A stretch of DNA of 64,000 nt, taken from NCBI GenBank assembly GCA_916700875.1, contig CAKAKS010000001.1:15851000-15914999 (forward strand). Direction: 5' to 3'. The stretch is from Sebastes aleutianus (taxonomy: Eukaryota > Chordata > Actinopteri > Perciformes > Sebastidae). Both the position numbers and the translations under genes were made by a program. Under the pieces are notes generated by a model that saw nothing but the letters and a program-made list of their open reading frames with translations, had not been told where the DNA came from and did not search any database. Of the stretch, positions 12,870 to 25,489 are shown piece after piece; the stretch's first letter is position 1; each line of letters opens with the position of its first letter.

Positions 12870-13032
12870 GTGAGCGAGTCTCTGGTGCTCCCTCACTTTC
12901 TCTCTCTCCTCTCCTTCCCACACACACTTACAGTACACACTCTTTATGCACACACTTCGTGAGCGAGACTCTCAGGGAGCAGAGCAGAGTAGCGGGGGCA
13001 GACGTTCTCAGAAAAGGAAGAGCAGCACTGAG
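12870..13032 (+). other. Candidate 5' non-coding exon (possibly hrh2)
   Basis: The sequence is GC-richer than its surroundings and ends AGCACTGAG followed by GTGAGTTG, a strong donor consensus. It lies on the same strand as hrh2, about 9 kb upstream of its coding start, with no intervening gene. The coding exon of hrh2 is preceded by an acceptor-like TTGTCTCCAG at 21829-21838. A second donor-like site (GAGACGAG/GTAAGTGG) lies at about 16200. Transcription and linkage to hrh2 are inference only. Confidence 0.25.
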
Positions 13033-14255
13033 GTGAGTTGATCAATTCCTACTTTATACTTGCTGAAATATACTTAATGTGTCATTAAATTTGAATGAGT
13101 TGTGTGTGAAAACCATCCAGCTGTGTTTGTGGTGTAACAGCTTAATTAAGTTTGACTCAATATTTGCTCTAAGTCTGCATTGATTTACTGGGATGCATTT
13201 CAGCAGCCAAACAAGATTAGAGGAAAATCATGGTCATCAAGTAAAAGATAGAGATAGAGATAATGAGTATGTGTGTGTGGTTAGTGACATACAACCTCTG
13301 TCCTGAACACTCATCAGCTCCTGCTCTGAATGTTTGACAATTTATTTCTTATTTTGTAATTGTGGTTATAAAGCTTATAGATTCAAATTCATAGGTTTTG
13401 TGGTTGTGGGGAGTTCAACTGAGTCAACGCTGAGCCTGGTGGGAGCATGTGAACTCTGCACAATGACAAATATACATAGGGGTCATTTAATCAGTAATGA
13501 AAATGCGGAAGTGAGATTATTCTGTGCGTGTGTAATTTATCTTTCACAAGTTGCTCCATGTCAAATTTTGTAGTTCTACATTTGAACTTCACCTTTCCGT
13601 GTTTCATATTGTTAAAACAAATACAGTGTGAATTGCCATAGAAACACATCAACCAGACAGACATGTAGATAAACAGATAGATCCTCACACATAGATAGAC
13701 ATGAAGAAAGATAGAGAGAAATAGCATAATACTCAGACCAGAAAAATGCAGAGGAGATGGTGTTTCTTTGCTCATTTCCTTGTACTTCGGCACAATGGGT
13801 GTCAAATTAGCAGATATGAATGGTTCATTATGATAAGACTTCTCTGACTCGCTCACAGTCTGAATATAATGATGATAGTCCCCACTCTACTGGGAAAATC
13901 TGATCAAAATTAAAACTAATAAAGACCTCCAAGAGAATTTCATTTTATTTAGAGTAGCAATTCACAAGATCCCTGATTTTGTCATTAATTTATGTTTCAA
14001 GAAAATAAATGCTCATTGTGGTTTTCCTGCTGTGCCCTCCTGAGAGATTACTCAAATAATCTGGCAGGCACTGTGGGATCTTATTTATGTTGATAAAAGT
14101 TTGAGTTTCTGGAGCCGGTGCTCTCTATTGTATATGTTTCGAAATTGTGGTTTTCACTGCTAAAGCTAAAAAAAAACATATTTCTCCTGGAGAAGTACTA
14201 TCTGACATCAGATATTTAAAACAAGAAATGTAACATCTTTTATGAACTGGCACTA
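13033..14255. other. Intergenic, no gene seen
   Basis: AT-rich sequence without recognisable exons or repeats. Confidence 0.5.
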
Positions 14256-14995
14256 AAGCATTATTATTACGGGCCGATTGCTTGGCCCCCAGAAGTGCTG
14301 CTTGCAACGTTGTTGAGAACCGTGGTATGGTTGTATGTACCCGCCAAGTGTGAAGTTGAGTGGATGAACGGTTCACGAGATATGCGAAAGACAGTTGTAT
14401 ATAGCTTACATACACAGACAGAGATTCCTTTCTATTTAGATAGATGATGCTGCTACAGTGCCACCCATTGGCCAAATGGCACCACAATTTGCCACAAACA
14501 CTCAGAAGTCATATCTACATACGTCCATCAAATGTGGTCCAAATAGCACAAAGCGTTCAGGAGATATGACATTTTTTTTGTAATATAAGCCCTGTCCACA
14601 GTGTTTTTTAGCTAATTTTGAGGGCCAGCTATAGCAAAAATCCAAAAAAAGGAACTTTTTCCAGCTTGGTCCAGAGATGTTCTGTACCAAATTTGGTGAT
14701 AATTGCTCAAAATTTGTAGGAGGAGTAGCAGAAAAATCTGATTTGGACAAAATTCAAAATGGTGGAAAATCTGTCTAGACGCTAATGGGTGATGCTTATA
14801 TAGATAGATTTGTCTTGACCCCACAAAATCCAGGGAAAAAAAAGATCCGAGACTCCCTTGGGCCCTGAGCAATACACCTGCCAAGTGTGAAGTAGGTCCA
14901 ATGAGCGGTTCTCGAGATATGTGAATAATATGCATACAGACGGAGAGAGATTCCTTGCTTTATAGTTAGATGGCAGTAGCCTAAAGAATAGCAAA
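14256..14995. repeat. Interspersed repeat with two related halves
   Basis: The segment CCAAGTGTGAAGT, then GAACGGTTCACGAGATATG, then ACAGACAGAGATTCCTT occurs at 14341-14430 and again, diverged, at 14880-14955. The two lie in direct orientation about 540 bp apart. This looks like the 3' part of a retroelement present twice. The class is unknown. Confidence 0.5.
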
Positions 14996-17900
14996 ATGTA
15001 TTACAGCAAAAATGTTGCACATCATTACTCATAGAGCTCAAACTGTGAAGGTTAACCCAAGTGAGCAACGAAAGTCAATCTGCAATGTGTGTATCAGCCG
15101 ACGCAGCCACCAGAAGAATCAGAGGATGTGGTTAAGTGTCATGACTAGGTCAGGGAACTGTACGTGGTGCTGAGCAGTTCCCTATTTAAATAGAATGTAC
15201 GTCTGTAAGATAAGACAGGAAATGTGTTGATTCTGGACCTGTGCGAGTGTGTGTTTTTCTTACAAACGTCTCAATGTCTGTCTACTAACATCTATTAAGT
15301 TGAAGGACCACATACTGTACATGGAAGCTGTAATGTTGACATAACAGGTGCGGTGAAGGCATGACTGACATATTGAGGACAACCGCTACCCCCATGTGAC
15401 CTGAACTTGTTTGTCTGTGACACAGCAATGCATGCTGGTAGTTTCTATGCATATTTCATGCGTCTGCTCCCCCCCTCCGCCTCCATCATCTGTGTACCTG
15501 CCTGCCCTCACGTCTGTCGCTCGGTGTGTTTCATTTTCACGCTTCGTCAAGATTCCCCAGCTTCCCTCCGCTGTTCAAGTCTCACACAACTGTTACCAAG
15601 CAACCCACCATCCCAGACCACTTCCCCCTCTCTCTCTCCGGGTCTTTCTGTCAAGGACAAACACAAAGACAAACAGGAAGACACACACACACACTCACAT
15701 CCACAAACACACACGCAGGCGTCGGCACTTTCAGAAAAATGAAGACGGCTATAGATTTCTTTGCAAAAGCAGAGGAAGTGAGTGAGCCAAGTATTTTTGC
15801 TCAATTGAATTAGATTAGGATAAATGAAGCATTCAGATGTCTGATTGCATTACGTTGCTCTGATGCAGGGACAAAAGTTGCTTTCAACATCTGTTGGCCT
15901 TTTCAGTATGACAGTCCTCACTAATTAAATGTTTATTAACGATTTCTTGCTGTTCTTTTACGTATATTAAATCTAGAATAAACAATCTACATCTCTGCTA
16001 AAAAAGTTCAGAATATTGCAGAATAATCCTCAGATAGCCGGTTTCACTCTCATGTTTATCTATAATCTTTTGACCACCAGTCTGCAGTTGACCAACCACT
16101 ACCGAAAAATCATGTGATCTGAGAAGTGCACGGTGTCACTGTGTGTACTCGCAGCACAGTAAAAGCCCTCCACACATTTCAGCAGCATTGCAGAGACGAG
16201 GTAAGTGGTTTTAGTGAGTCATCTTGGGACACTGCAATACTTCCTACCAACCATTAGGTGGCAGATACGCTGACTGTGATTGAGCTTGAATGAAAGGGTG
16301 AATGAATAAATTAGTTATTTCCTGTTTCTGCAATTAGTCTGCAGCAAACGCACAAAAATAGTTAATTTCACACCCTGCTGACAATTCAGAGCTGATGTGA
16401 GAATGAATCAATTTCCTGACTCTGTGTAAATATATTCAAACACATTGCTTTGCATTTGTGACGTGTTTACTTTGGTTTATAATTGGGCTTAAGAAAAGCC
16501 TTATCTGTTTATTTCGTTTTTTAAAAAGTCACATCTGGCTGGTAAAAAAAAAAACGGTCACAGAATGAACACTTGGTATTTGGAGAATCTCAAATCAAGA
16601 AGCGAGTCCCAGCTGAGAGGTAAATAACCTCATAACTCATCTCCGAGCTCAGACCGTGTCTGGTAAAGAGCCACTGTTCCAAGCTCTTTTTCTGCCCGCC
16701 TTTCATCTCAATACTCAAATTGGGCTCTTTTCACCAGACCACTTACTGAGTAATGGAAGGTCTCGATGGGGCCGAATGAAGCCTCTCCAGCTCATTTGCA
16801 TCGCTCTTGAGCTGGAAGATAGGAGACGAGGAAAAGGAAGCTGTCTAGGAGCTCCTTAAAATCAACCACTTAATATGTCCACCAACTGTTGGGTGTTACG
16901 CAGGGACAGACCTGTCCCAGGATGACCCCTTCGAGCATTGTCCTCAAAACCACAAACCCGTGCGACCTTTTTGTCGTCTCTTGAAAGCATGAAACAGCAT
17001 TCTGTTGCAGAAACCCTCTGAAAGTGTAGGAGCCTTTAAATCCTGTGGAACACGCAGCACTCAGCAGTCATTACAATCCATTACAGTCCTCAAAATCCAT
17101 TACTGAGACGTATGTTTGGGGTTGTTTGCGAGTGTGTGCATGCACGGCAACATGCGAGTGTCTGTGATTATATATACAGATGTAGTAACACTCGCCGTTG
17201 TTTTCCATTAGGGACAACTAATGAGAAGTTTGTGAGAGAAAACAGATGGTCAGTAATAAAGTAGCACACTGTCTGGATGAATGATGGAGGGTATCATACT
17301 GCAACATTAAGGTGAATGACTTTGACTGGGACTTTCTACTGTAACTGCTTGAGACTTGATAAATTAAAAATGCATGTAAATCATCTTAGTTGTACTAAAT
17401 AAGTCTTGTGCTAACTTGCAATTCTTGAGAAGTGAGGAGGCAGGATTGTATATTAATAAGGTTTTATTAAAACACAAATGTTTATGCAAAAATAAACAGG
17501 AAACGACTATGGTTACGCTCTCACACACATGCACTGTAACATGGGAAAAGGAGCTAATGCGTTTGGCTGAGGGCAGATAGCCTGTGTGAACACACACACA
17601 GACTTATATATATTATGTCACAGAGTTGAGACGAGGTTATTCGACAACTTCTAGTGACCATAATACATGTCCATATGTGGACATTCCTCACAGGCTCCAT
17701 GGATCTGAGTCAAAACTCATTCTGTAAGCAAGTGAGTGTGTGTTTCTGTGTGGGACAAAACAAGAAAGTGACTAAGAGATGGATTTTGATGATGAAAACA
17801 GTTGAAATGTGTGGTCTTGCACAGCAAGTCAGTCTGTGGTTCTGTCAGATATAAAGGCCGAGATGTCATGGGCATTTGAGAGCTGCACTTCATACGTTAG

Positions 17901-18570
17901 TGGCCGTGTTATCAGTGTTTGTTCTGGATGAAGTTCAAAGCAGTGAGTCGGTGACAGAAATGTGTCCACAGAACAAAGCAGCCAAGATTAGAAGATGGTG
18001 CTCTGGTTTCCCTAGACCCAGATTTAATTAAAACCTCTCTTTCTGTGTTTTTTTTTTGTATAATTATACAGTCTAATATTCTTTCTTCTTGTCTTAATGT
18101 GAAGCCAGCGTGTCCACCTCTCTACGTCTCTCTCTCTATGAGGTGATAAGTGAGCAACTCTGGACCAAGTCTGGCAAATGTCCCAATATCCATTACAGTG
18201 TTAGAAAATAGACGAGCAAACATTACCCACCACCCTCTGACGCAAACACATGTACTCCACACACACACACTTATCAAGTAGTTAGCCTCATTCCACCAAG
18301 CACACATTAAAAACTCATGCCAGCATGCCATTAATGAGGAAGTTCACAGAGGACAAATAATGCTCTGTAACTCTCTCGATTAGGTCTATGTAAGAAACAA
18401 ATATGCATAATAATATCCATGCAATATCCACAAGAAAAGGATTTTTGCTGTTTTGTTGTTCATGAAAAGTATTTACTTTACAAGCTAGCAGAAATGATGT
18501 TTACATGTCATATGTTATTTATTATTTATGGCCATTATTAGCTAACTGTATTTATTATAATATTATTATT
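14996..18570. other. Intergenic, no gene seen
   Basis: No homologous exon was recognised. A short CA-rich stretch occurs at about 15680-15715, and a possible splice donor (GACGAG/GTAAGT) lies at about 16201. Frames at 15407-15813 have no family signature. Confidence 0.5.
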
Positions 18571-19341
18571 AGGGCTGTCAATCGATTAAAATATTTCATC
18601 TGGATTACTCGCATGATTGTCCATAATTAATCGTGATTAATTGCATAATTGCCCATGATTAATCATGATTAAATTAATTAAATTAAATTAATCTCACATT
18701 TTTAATCTGTTCAAAATGTACCTTAAAGGGAGATTTGTCAAGTATTTAATACTCTTATCAACATGGGAGTGGGCAAATATGCTTGCTTTATGTAAATGTA
18801 TATATATATTTATTATCAATTAACAACACAAAACAATGACAAGTATTGTCCAGAAACCCTCACAGGTACTGCATTTAGCAGAAGAAAATATGATCGAATC
18901 ATAACATGGCAAACTGCAGCCCAACACACAACAACAGCTGTCAGTGTGTCAGTGTGCTGACTTGACTATGACTTGCCCCAAAACTGCATGTGATTATCAT
19001 AAAGTGGGCATGTCTGTAAAGGGGAGACTCGTGGGTACCCATAGAACCCATTTTCATTCACATATCTTGAGGTCAGAGGTCAAGGGACCCCTTTGAAAAT
19101 GTCAGTGCCAGTTTTTCATTGCCAAAATTTGGCATAAGTTTGGAGCGTTATTTAGTCTCTTTGTCAATAAGCTAGTATGACATGTTCTAGTTTCATGTGA
19201 TGTCAGTATCTTCACTCTAGCTTTAAAACTGAGCCCGCTACAACCTAAAAATTGTACGTTGCGTTAATGAGTTAAAGAAATTAGTGGCATTGAAACGAAT
19301 TTGCGTTTTCACGTTATTATCGCATTAACTTTGACAGCCCT
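18571..19341. mobile_element. MITE with AGGGCTGTCA terminal inverted repeats (hAT-like)
   Basis: It begins AGGGCTGTCAATCGATTAA and ends TTAACTTTGACAGCCCT. The termini AGGGCTGTCAA and TTGACAGCCCT are exact inverted repeats of 11 bp. The flanks are ATTATT-rich, so the target duplication cannot be delimited. It has no coding capacity. hAT affiliation is inferred from the terminal sequence style shared with 34550 and 54375. Confidence 0.75.
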
Positions 19342-21568
19342 ATATTATTATCACTCACTCTAATCATATTTGTTCTCATAAGTCAGATCAAACCTTCCAT
19401 CGAAGGCTTTGCTGCATCAAAATGTTTATCATATTCAAAACCAAAACAAGTCTTTGCTTCTTCTCAGCTGCTGCAGATTGCTCAGAGATACTCAGCCATG
19501 CTGGTTGTTTACACAGTTGCACATCTCGTCCTCCGCTAAACAAACTACTGTCTTGGCTCGTGGTTTTATTATAGACGGATTGGAATTCCCATTAGCTGAC
19601 TGTCTAAAACGACAGCTTGATTTTTGTTTGTAAGAAAACAGCCGACATGAAATAACTGAACGTTATAGTAACAAATGCCTTTGCATTTGACAACGACTTG
19701 TAATGGTACATCATACTAATTGTGACTGGATTGACTATTACTATAGTGCTCTCATACTGAATTCTTTACCGTCAGAAATCAGCACTCATGCAAGCCAGAA
19801 CTAAAACTAGTTTGTGTGTGAATGTGTGTGTTTGTATAGCTGTCCTTGTGAGGACCAATGTCAGTTTTAAACCATCGTAGTGAGGACATTTCTGCATTAA
19901 GACGTTTAGTCATCACTATGCTACTTTAAAGGACCGTTTGAAGGTTAAGACTTGGTTTTAGAACTGATGTTAGAATAGAAATGTTAGAATTATGTTTAGG
20001 TTGTGATTAGGTATTTAGTTGAGATGGTTAGGGACTAGAGAATACATAATGTACTGGGAAAAAAAGCCACTATAAGTATAAAAAATGTTTTACTTTTGCT
20101 TGTAATAAGAAAAAATCCAAAGGAACAAATAAAATTCTCTTGGTAAGATTTCTTGAAATAAGATGCAATATTTAGGCTTTTCGAGATAACAAAGAGATCT
20201 TGAAATTAGCTGTGAAAACTCATTTTGAGCTATATTTCACTAGTATTAGGTGTTAAGTGCCGTGTGTCGTACTAAGCCTGTAATGCTTAAAAATTGTATT
20301 TTGTTACAGTAATTAAGACATTCAAGGTGCATTGTCTAAAAACAAGTCCTTATATCTCACTGAAATGTTACTTGTTAGGTGATTGTGTCTTATATTATGT
20401 GTTATGAGATATTTTGACTAGTCATTAGACAAATACTGCATACTTAGTAAGATTTTGCAATTTTTTGCAAGATAGATACAAGAGCAAGTCCTTTCCTGGT
20501 GCTACAAATGAAACCACAGTGGCCACTGATCAGCTAGTTAGACAGTCTCGCTTAATCTCGAGATAAATGTTTTAAATTCATGACGCAGTTGGCTGGAAAC
20601 TTATCAGAGAATAAAAACAGAGTTTAAACATAAGTCTTCAGAGTTTACTTGTTCCAAAAGCATATTTTTATATCTTTTTCCAACACACTGTGAATCATTC
20701 TGTCAGTGGTTACTAATTTATTATTTTTATCAGCTAGCTCCTACAAAGCTGGTGCCAAGTCAGTACTTTGTCTTTATAACTACCGTTTTGTTTTACTTGA
20801 TTTCTTTTTATTCTCCATCCTCATGATAGTTTGTAACTCTGTTTGTATGAAAATATTTTGAATACTCTGCGTTGAGTATACTGTATTAATCCATGATGGA
20901 AAAAAGAGGCTCAGATGCCATGTATGCCCAAAGATATACTAACCACACACACAAACACCCATGCACTGATAAAATACTGTGTCTCAATATGTTCATCCAG
21001 TTATGGTTGTTGTAGGCTACATAAATAGTTTTAATGCATGAAAATTAGGCTAGTATAAACTATCACAGGGATTGTAATAAACCAACTATAAATAATTATG
21101 AACTAAATATAATTAATCAAAAAGTAATATTTAAAAAGTTACAGTTATAACTGAACCAAAAGGAAGTATCAGTGTAAGTGTAAGCACAGCTGTGCAATAT
21201 CTGAAACTAGAGGAAATACTGTGCTGATGACTGTGCTTCTCCTCTTTGTCCACTAGGTGTCACTACAGCCATAGAAGATGGTGCTGAAGCCAAAGTGAAG
21301 CCATGGACCTCCAAGAATCAGCCACACAGACAGAAAGCTGTTTAACAGCCATCACAGACATTTCAACAGCCAAGCATTGTGCTGATCTGCAGTTCTCAGT
21401 AGCAGCATTTGTCAAGAGGCAAACTTGCAATACTTTTTTGATAAATATTGTCATGAGTGTGAATGGAAACGCTGGTGTGGTCGCGTCACAGAGGAGTTGA
21501 AAGCTGTGGTTCAGGCCCAGTAAGAACAGCAAATAGTTAAGTGAATTAGCAGCTAAGACAGAGGAAAT

Positions 21569-21571
<3 letters not shown>
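19342..21571. other. Intergenic upstream of hrh2, no gene seen
   Basis: A stretch at 19830-20040 (GTCCTTGTGAGGACCAATGT, then TTAGGTTGTGATTAGG) resembles a repeat found again around 56090-56215. The remainder is AT-rich unique sequence. Confidence 0.5.

Positions 21572-21612
<41 letters not shown>
21572..21612. repeat. (GA)n microsatellite
   Basis: About 20 uninterrupted GA units 240 bp upstream of the hrh2 coding start. The minus-strand reading frame through it (Ser-Leu repeats) is an artefact. Confidence 0.9.
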
Positions 21613-21615
<3 letters not shown>

Positions 21616-21854
21616 TCACATGTGGCCAAGAAGTCTCATTTGACCATGGAGACATTGAGATTAGGTTGTATGCACCTTCAAAAATGGAAGCACCTAAAAA
21701 CTCTGAATGAGTATTCAAAGTATATGTGAGCCTAAGGCTTATGACGTGAATGTCCGAGACCTCTCATCTAGTTTAAAACTGAAAAGAACAAATGGTTCAC
21801 ATAAAGCTCCAGCGATGACGTCACCAGATTGTCTCCAGTGAAGTGCCAGCGATA

Positions 21855-24102
21855 ATGTTGTCAAAAGTGATGCTGGGTGTCATCCTGTCCCTCCTCATCC
21901 TGCTGACCATCGGTGGTAACGTGCTGGTGTGCCTGGCTGTCTGCGCCTCTCGTCGCCTCCGCTGCCTCACCAACTGCTTCATCGTATCACTGGCAGTGAC
22001 TGACTTGCTGCTCGGCCTCTTGGTCCTCCCTTTCTCCGCCCTCCTCCAGTTCAACAGCGATTGGCCGCTCGGCCCGGCCTTCTGCAACTTCTACATCTCC
22101 ATGGACGTCATGCTGTGCACCGCCTCCATCCTCACCCTCCTGGCCATCAGCGTGGACCGCTACCTGGCAGTGACCATGCCTCTGAGATACGCCTCACTGG
22201 TGTTGCCATGGAGAGTTGCCGTGTCCATGGCCAGTGTTTGGACGGTGTCTGTGGCCGTGTCTTTCTTGCCCATTCATATGGGGTGGAACACTGTTAACGG
22301 CACGGTGCAGAACTACGGGCCTTGGGCTCCAGAGGGGAAGTGTCGTTTTGAGCTGAACAGACCCTACGTACTGACAGACTCTCTTCTCACTTTCTACCTG
22401 CCTCTGCTGGCCATGTGCTGGACCTACCTCCAAATACTTCGCATTGCACGGGCGCAGGCCAAACGCATTATCAGTGCCCGACCCACCTGCATCACAACCT
22501 ACAACTGCAGGAACAATCCTTCCACCAGTACCACGGTGATTTCCAGTGTAACAGCAGTGGCTCTGCGGGAGCACAAAGCCACAATGACGCTGGCAGCAGT
22601 GATCGGTGCTTTTGTGGTGTGCTGGCTGCCGTATTTCATCCTGTTCACAGTGTTGGGCCTAAAGGAGCATCCAGACCCCAGCACAGTACCAGAATTTCCC
22701 ATTGTGTTGTGGCTGGGTTACGCCAACTCAGCCCTTAACCCGATCCTCTATGGAGCCCTCAACAGGGACTTCAGGTCGGCCTACAGTCATCTACTGAGAT
22801 GTCGATGCCCTACTTACAGTGGGTGGAGGAGCCGGCAGCCGTCTCCCTCTGCAACAACAGGTAAAGCCGTAGAGAGCTTAAAGGAACAGTGTGTAACATT
22901 TTGGGGGATCTATTATCAGAAATGGAGTATAATATTCATACTATGTTTTCATTAGTGTATCATCACCTGAAACTAAGAATCGTTGTGTTTTCGTTAGCTT
23001 AAAATGAGCCCTTCATATCTACATATGGAGAGGGTCCTCTTCCTGGAGTCCACCATGTTGCTACAGTAGCACCGACAAATTCTCATCCCAACTCATCATA
23101 TACTGACCCCTCTGCGTTACTTTTGGGTCGCAGTAAAAACATGCTTATCGTTGTGAATTAAACAAAAAACACTTGCTTAGGTTTAGACAACAAAACCACT
23201 TAGCTCCCGCCTGACCTGTGTGTCTCTTATGCTCTTTAAACCAAGTCACCATAGCACTTTCCCTCAGTATTGCCACGGATGGGTTTACATTGTAGTTAAT
23301 GGAAAGCCTGGTGCGTCTCATACCGGCGCTAAAGGGTGCCTTGTGCGGCAGTATCACACGCTGATGGCCGTGACAAAGTGCCGGTATTTGAAGCCCTGGG
23401 AATGACAACAGGTTGGTAGCACAGAGCGGACAAACACAGCCAAACACTGGCTCTGGCGAGAGCATTTCCTTATTTTATGTTACTTTAAGGCCACCGTAGT
23501 TGTCCGACACGCTTGTGAAACTGCGGTAACATGAGCCGCAGAGTGCAAAACCGTGGTACCGCAAGCTGCCGTCTGACTTCCGTTGCTCCTCAAGTAGTGT
23601 TATTATGGTAAGGATGGCCTCTGAGCGAGGGACGGCGTTAACACAGTTTTGCACTCGGCAGCTCACGTTACGGCAGTCTTGGAAAGGGAGGAGTGAGCAG
23701 AGGGGTACTCAGTTGGTTGCAATCTGCAACCACACTACTAGATGCTGCCAAATCCTACACACTGTACCTGAAAAGTGTGCATGTAAAGCTGCACAATTCT
23801 TAAGTTTCAGAATCATTTGGACGTTTATTTCTGACCAAAACAACAAAATGTTGCAACCAGTGTGAATACATTACATGTTATTATCCCACGTTCTCCAGTT
23901 ATTAATTCTCCTTCTCCCCCTCTCAGCCAGAGACCATCTTACAGAGGTGACGCTGCTGTGTGGCCACACCCCTGCCACCTGCAGGGCAGGTCTAACAGAG
24001 CAAAACTTAATGCTTCAAGAAATGAACAGCGGGACCGCCCCAGCAACTATCCAATTTGCAAATGGCACTGCCGCCACAGATGTCAATGGCAATGAAAGGT
24101 GA
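21855..24102 (+). CDS. hrh2: Histamine H2 receptor, class A GPCR, two coding exons
   Basis: A plasma-membrane receptor for histamine that couples to Gs and raises cAMP. Exons 21855-22860 and 23927-24102 join G/CC in phase (donor CAACAACAG/GTAAAG, acceptor CCCCTCTCAG) to give 393 residues; human HRH2 has 359. All seven helices are present: N22 (1.50), D50 (2.50), D84 (3.32, amine contact), C77 and C163 (disulphide), DRY 101-103, NGT sequon 148-150, D175 and T179 in helix 5 (H2-type histamine contacts in TDSLLTFYLPLL), CWLPY 256-260 and NPILY 295-299. A Cys pair after helix 8 (LLRCRC) fits palmitoylation. The start is the ATG at 21855; the in-frame codons upstream (GTG at 21843) are not a start. 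The N-terminal tail is very short and has no sequon, and the third loop is longer than in mammals. The second exon supplies a Thr/Ala/Asn-rich tail. Exon 2 could instead splice on at AAAG/GTGAAT, adding only a few residues. Confidence 0.94.
22878..23775 (-). mobile_element. TTAA-flanked MITE in the hrh2 intron, 17 bp past the donor
   Basis: It begins TTAAAGGAACAGTGTGTAA and is the reverse complement of the element at 57016-57507 over most of its length: shared GGGGATCTAT, then CATTAGTGTATCATCACCTG, AGGATCCTCTTCC-like and GGCCACCGTAGT segments. The right end is CCTACACACTGTACCT with a decayed TTAA. It contains a second repeat inserted at 23073-23415. Confidence 0.8.
23073..23415. mobile_element. 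Repeat inserted into the hrh2-intron MITE
   Basis: This interrupts the MITE exactly where other copies are continuous. It is flanked by the direct repeat GTAGCAC (23066-23072 and 23416-23422), probably a target duplication. The interior (TCTCATCCCAACTCATC, CGCTAAAGGGTGCCTTGTGC) matches the repeat at 63105-63735. It has no coding capacity. Confidence 0.7.
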
Positions 24103-24146
24103 ATTATTATTCAGCATATAGGCTACTTATTTTATGCTTCATGAAC

Positions 24147-24152
24147 AATAAA
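24147..24152 (+). terminator. AATAAA polyadenylation signal of hrh2
   Basis: A canonical AATAAA 45 bp after the TGA of the second exon, supporting this exon as terminal. Confidence 0.55.
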
Positions 24153-25489
24153 TGACATCATGCAGAAATGTTCATGTCAGCAATGGCGTTCTTGCATGCA
24201 GAGTCATGACTCAAATCTCATCAAATATAATGCTTTAAACAGAGTGATACTTTACATCCAAATTGTTGTGAGAAAGGAACTTAATCAGTGCATTGCGCTG
24301 GCTCTATGCGACACCTCACTCTCAGTATGTAATTGCATCGATCATATATTCTTTCATTCCTCTATCTGAGCGCAGGTCGTGCTGAGCCTGTGCTGGTGAG
24401 GTGGGTGCTGCGTTCACCATAATACTGCGGTTGCGACCAAGAACCAAAATCCATCAGCCTAAGAAGAAAGAGCAACAGACAGACGATGGAAGACGGACAG
24501 AGATTTAAAGCCCCTCTATTTGGAAGCCTTCAGTGCCGCAGTAGAAGCACCCATAATACACCACGTAAGTATATCTACACACACAGACATCCCTATAACC
24601 CCCACAGACCAGGTCAGGCCCAGAACAAATGAACTGTGTCATCCACGGTGCATCAGGCCATATGGCAATATGTTTCTCAGGCCAAGAAATGTGCTTTCAG
24701 CACGGAGGAGATACATTATCTAGTTTCACATCCTGCTCTCATTGTTTTCTTCGTACTTTGTGAACAGTTTCAACTAAGTGGTTTGCTCTGCAGCTTTGCA
24801 AAGTGTGTATTAGTTACAGCAACAAAACAACAAAAGTATTTTTTTCTTTGTTATTACCAATACATTGTTAAGGCTGCCTAGTAATTGTTGTATTCAATCT
24901 TGAGACCAGTGACACACTTTTACATTAAATACATTAAAAGTGAAACATCAAACAACACTTCCCACAACTCGCCATGTCAGCCAATATAACCACAGTCTTA
25001 TGATATTTGTCATATCTGATATACAGTAGCCAGATATGGTTAAAAATAACTGACAAATGATGCCTCGACATGTCTTTAAGAGGAGAAATCCTCACAGTAC
25101 TCAGACAGAAAGATAACATTACGTCTTACAACTACTGTCTTGAATTGGGGATGGATTTCTCTACAGCTAATAGAATTTATTGTTATTCATCTTTTGTTAA
25201 TTTTGTTTTACTTTTTTTCTGATCTATTTGTTTCAATCTTTAACTTACTTATGCATTTACTGACAAATAAAAAATCTATTTTATTTAATTATTTATTTAT
25301 TTAATCATTTTTATAAATTATTATTTATTTTTTTATTATGATTTTTTTAACATGCAGATAAAAATAAACTATGAGAAAGTTTTTCTTAAAAAGTACTATA
25401 ACAGCAGTTTATGAGTGTTACAATATTATTGTATGTGCACCTCTCCAGCACCCATCATGCCTCCTAAATTTTAGGTCAGACCTAAAACA
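24153..25489. other. Intergenic, no gene seen
   Basis: AT-rich sequence. A possible acceptor at about 24372-24376 followed by a short open stretch (GTCGTGCTGA) could be an alternative last hrh2 exon; otherwise nothing is recognised. Confidence 0.45.

Noticed and set aside
21843..21854. Start of hrh2 at position 21843
   Set aside because: The codon there is GTG; the first ATG in frame is at 21855, after an in-frame TGA at 21816-21818.
22861..22955. Tail of the 370-codon hrh2 frame (from GKAVESLKEQ onward) as the normal C-terminus
   Set aside because: A consensus donor lies at 22861, an in-phase second exon follows at 23927, and the extra residues come from a MITE also found elsewhere in the window.
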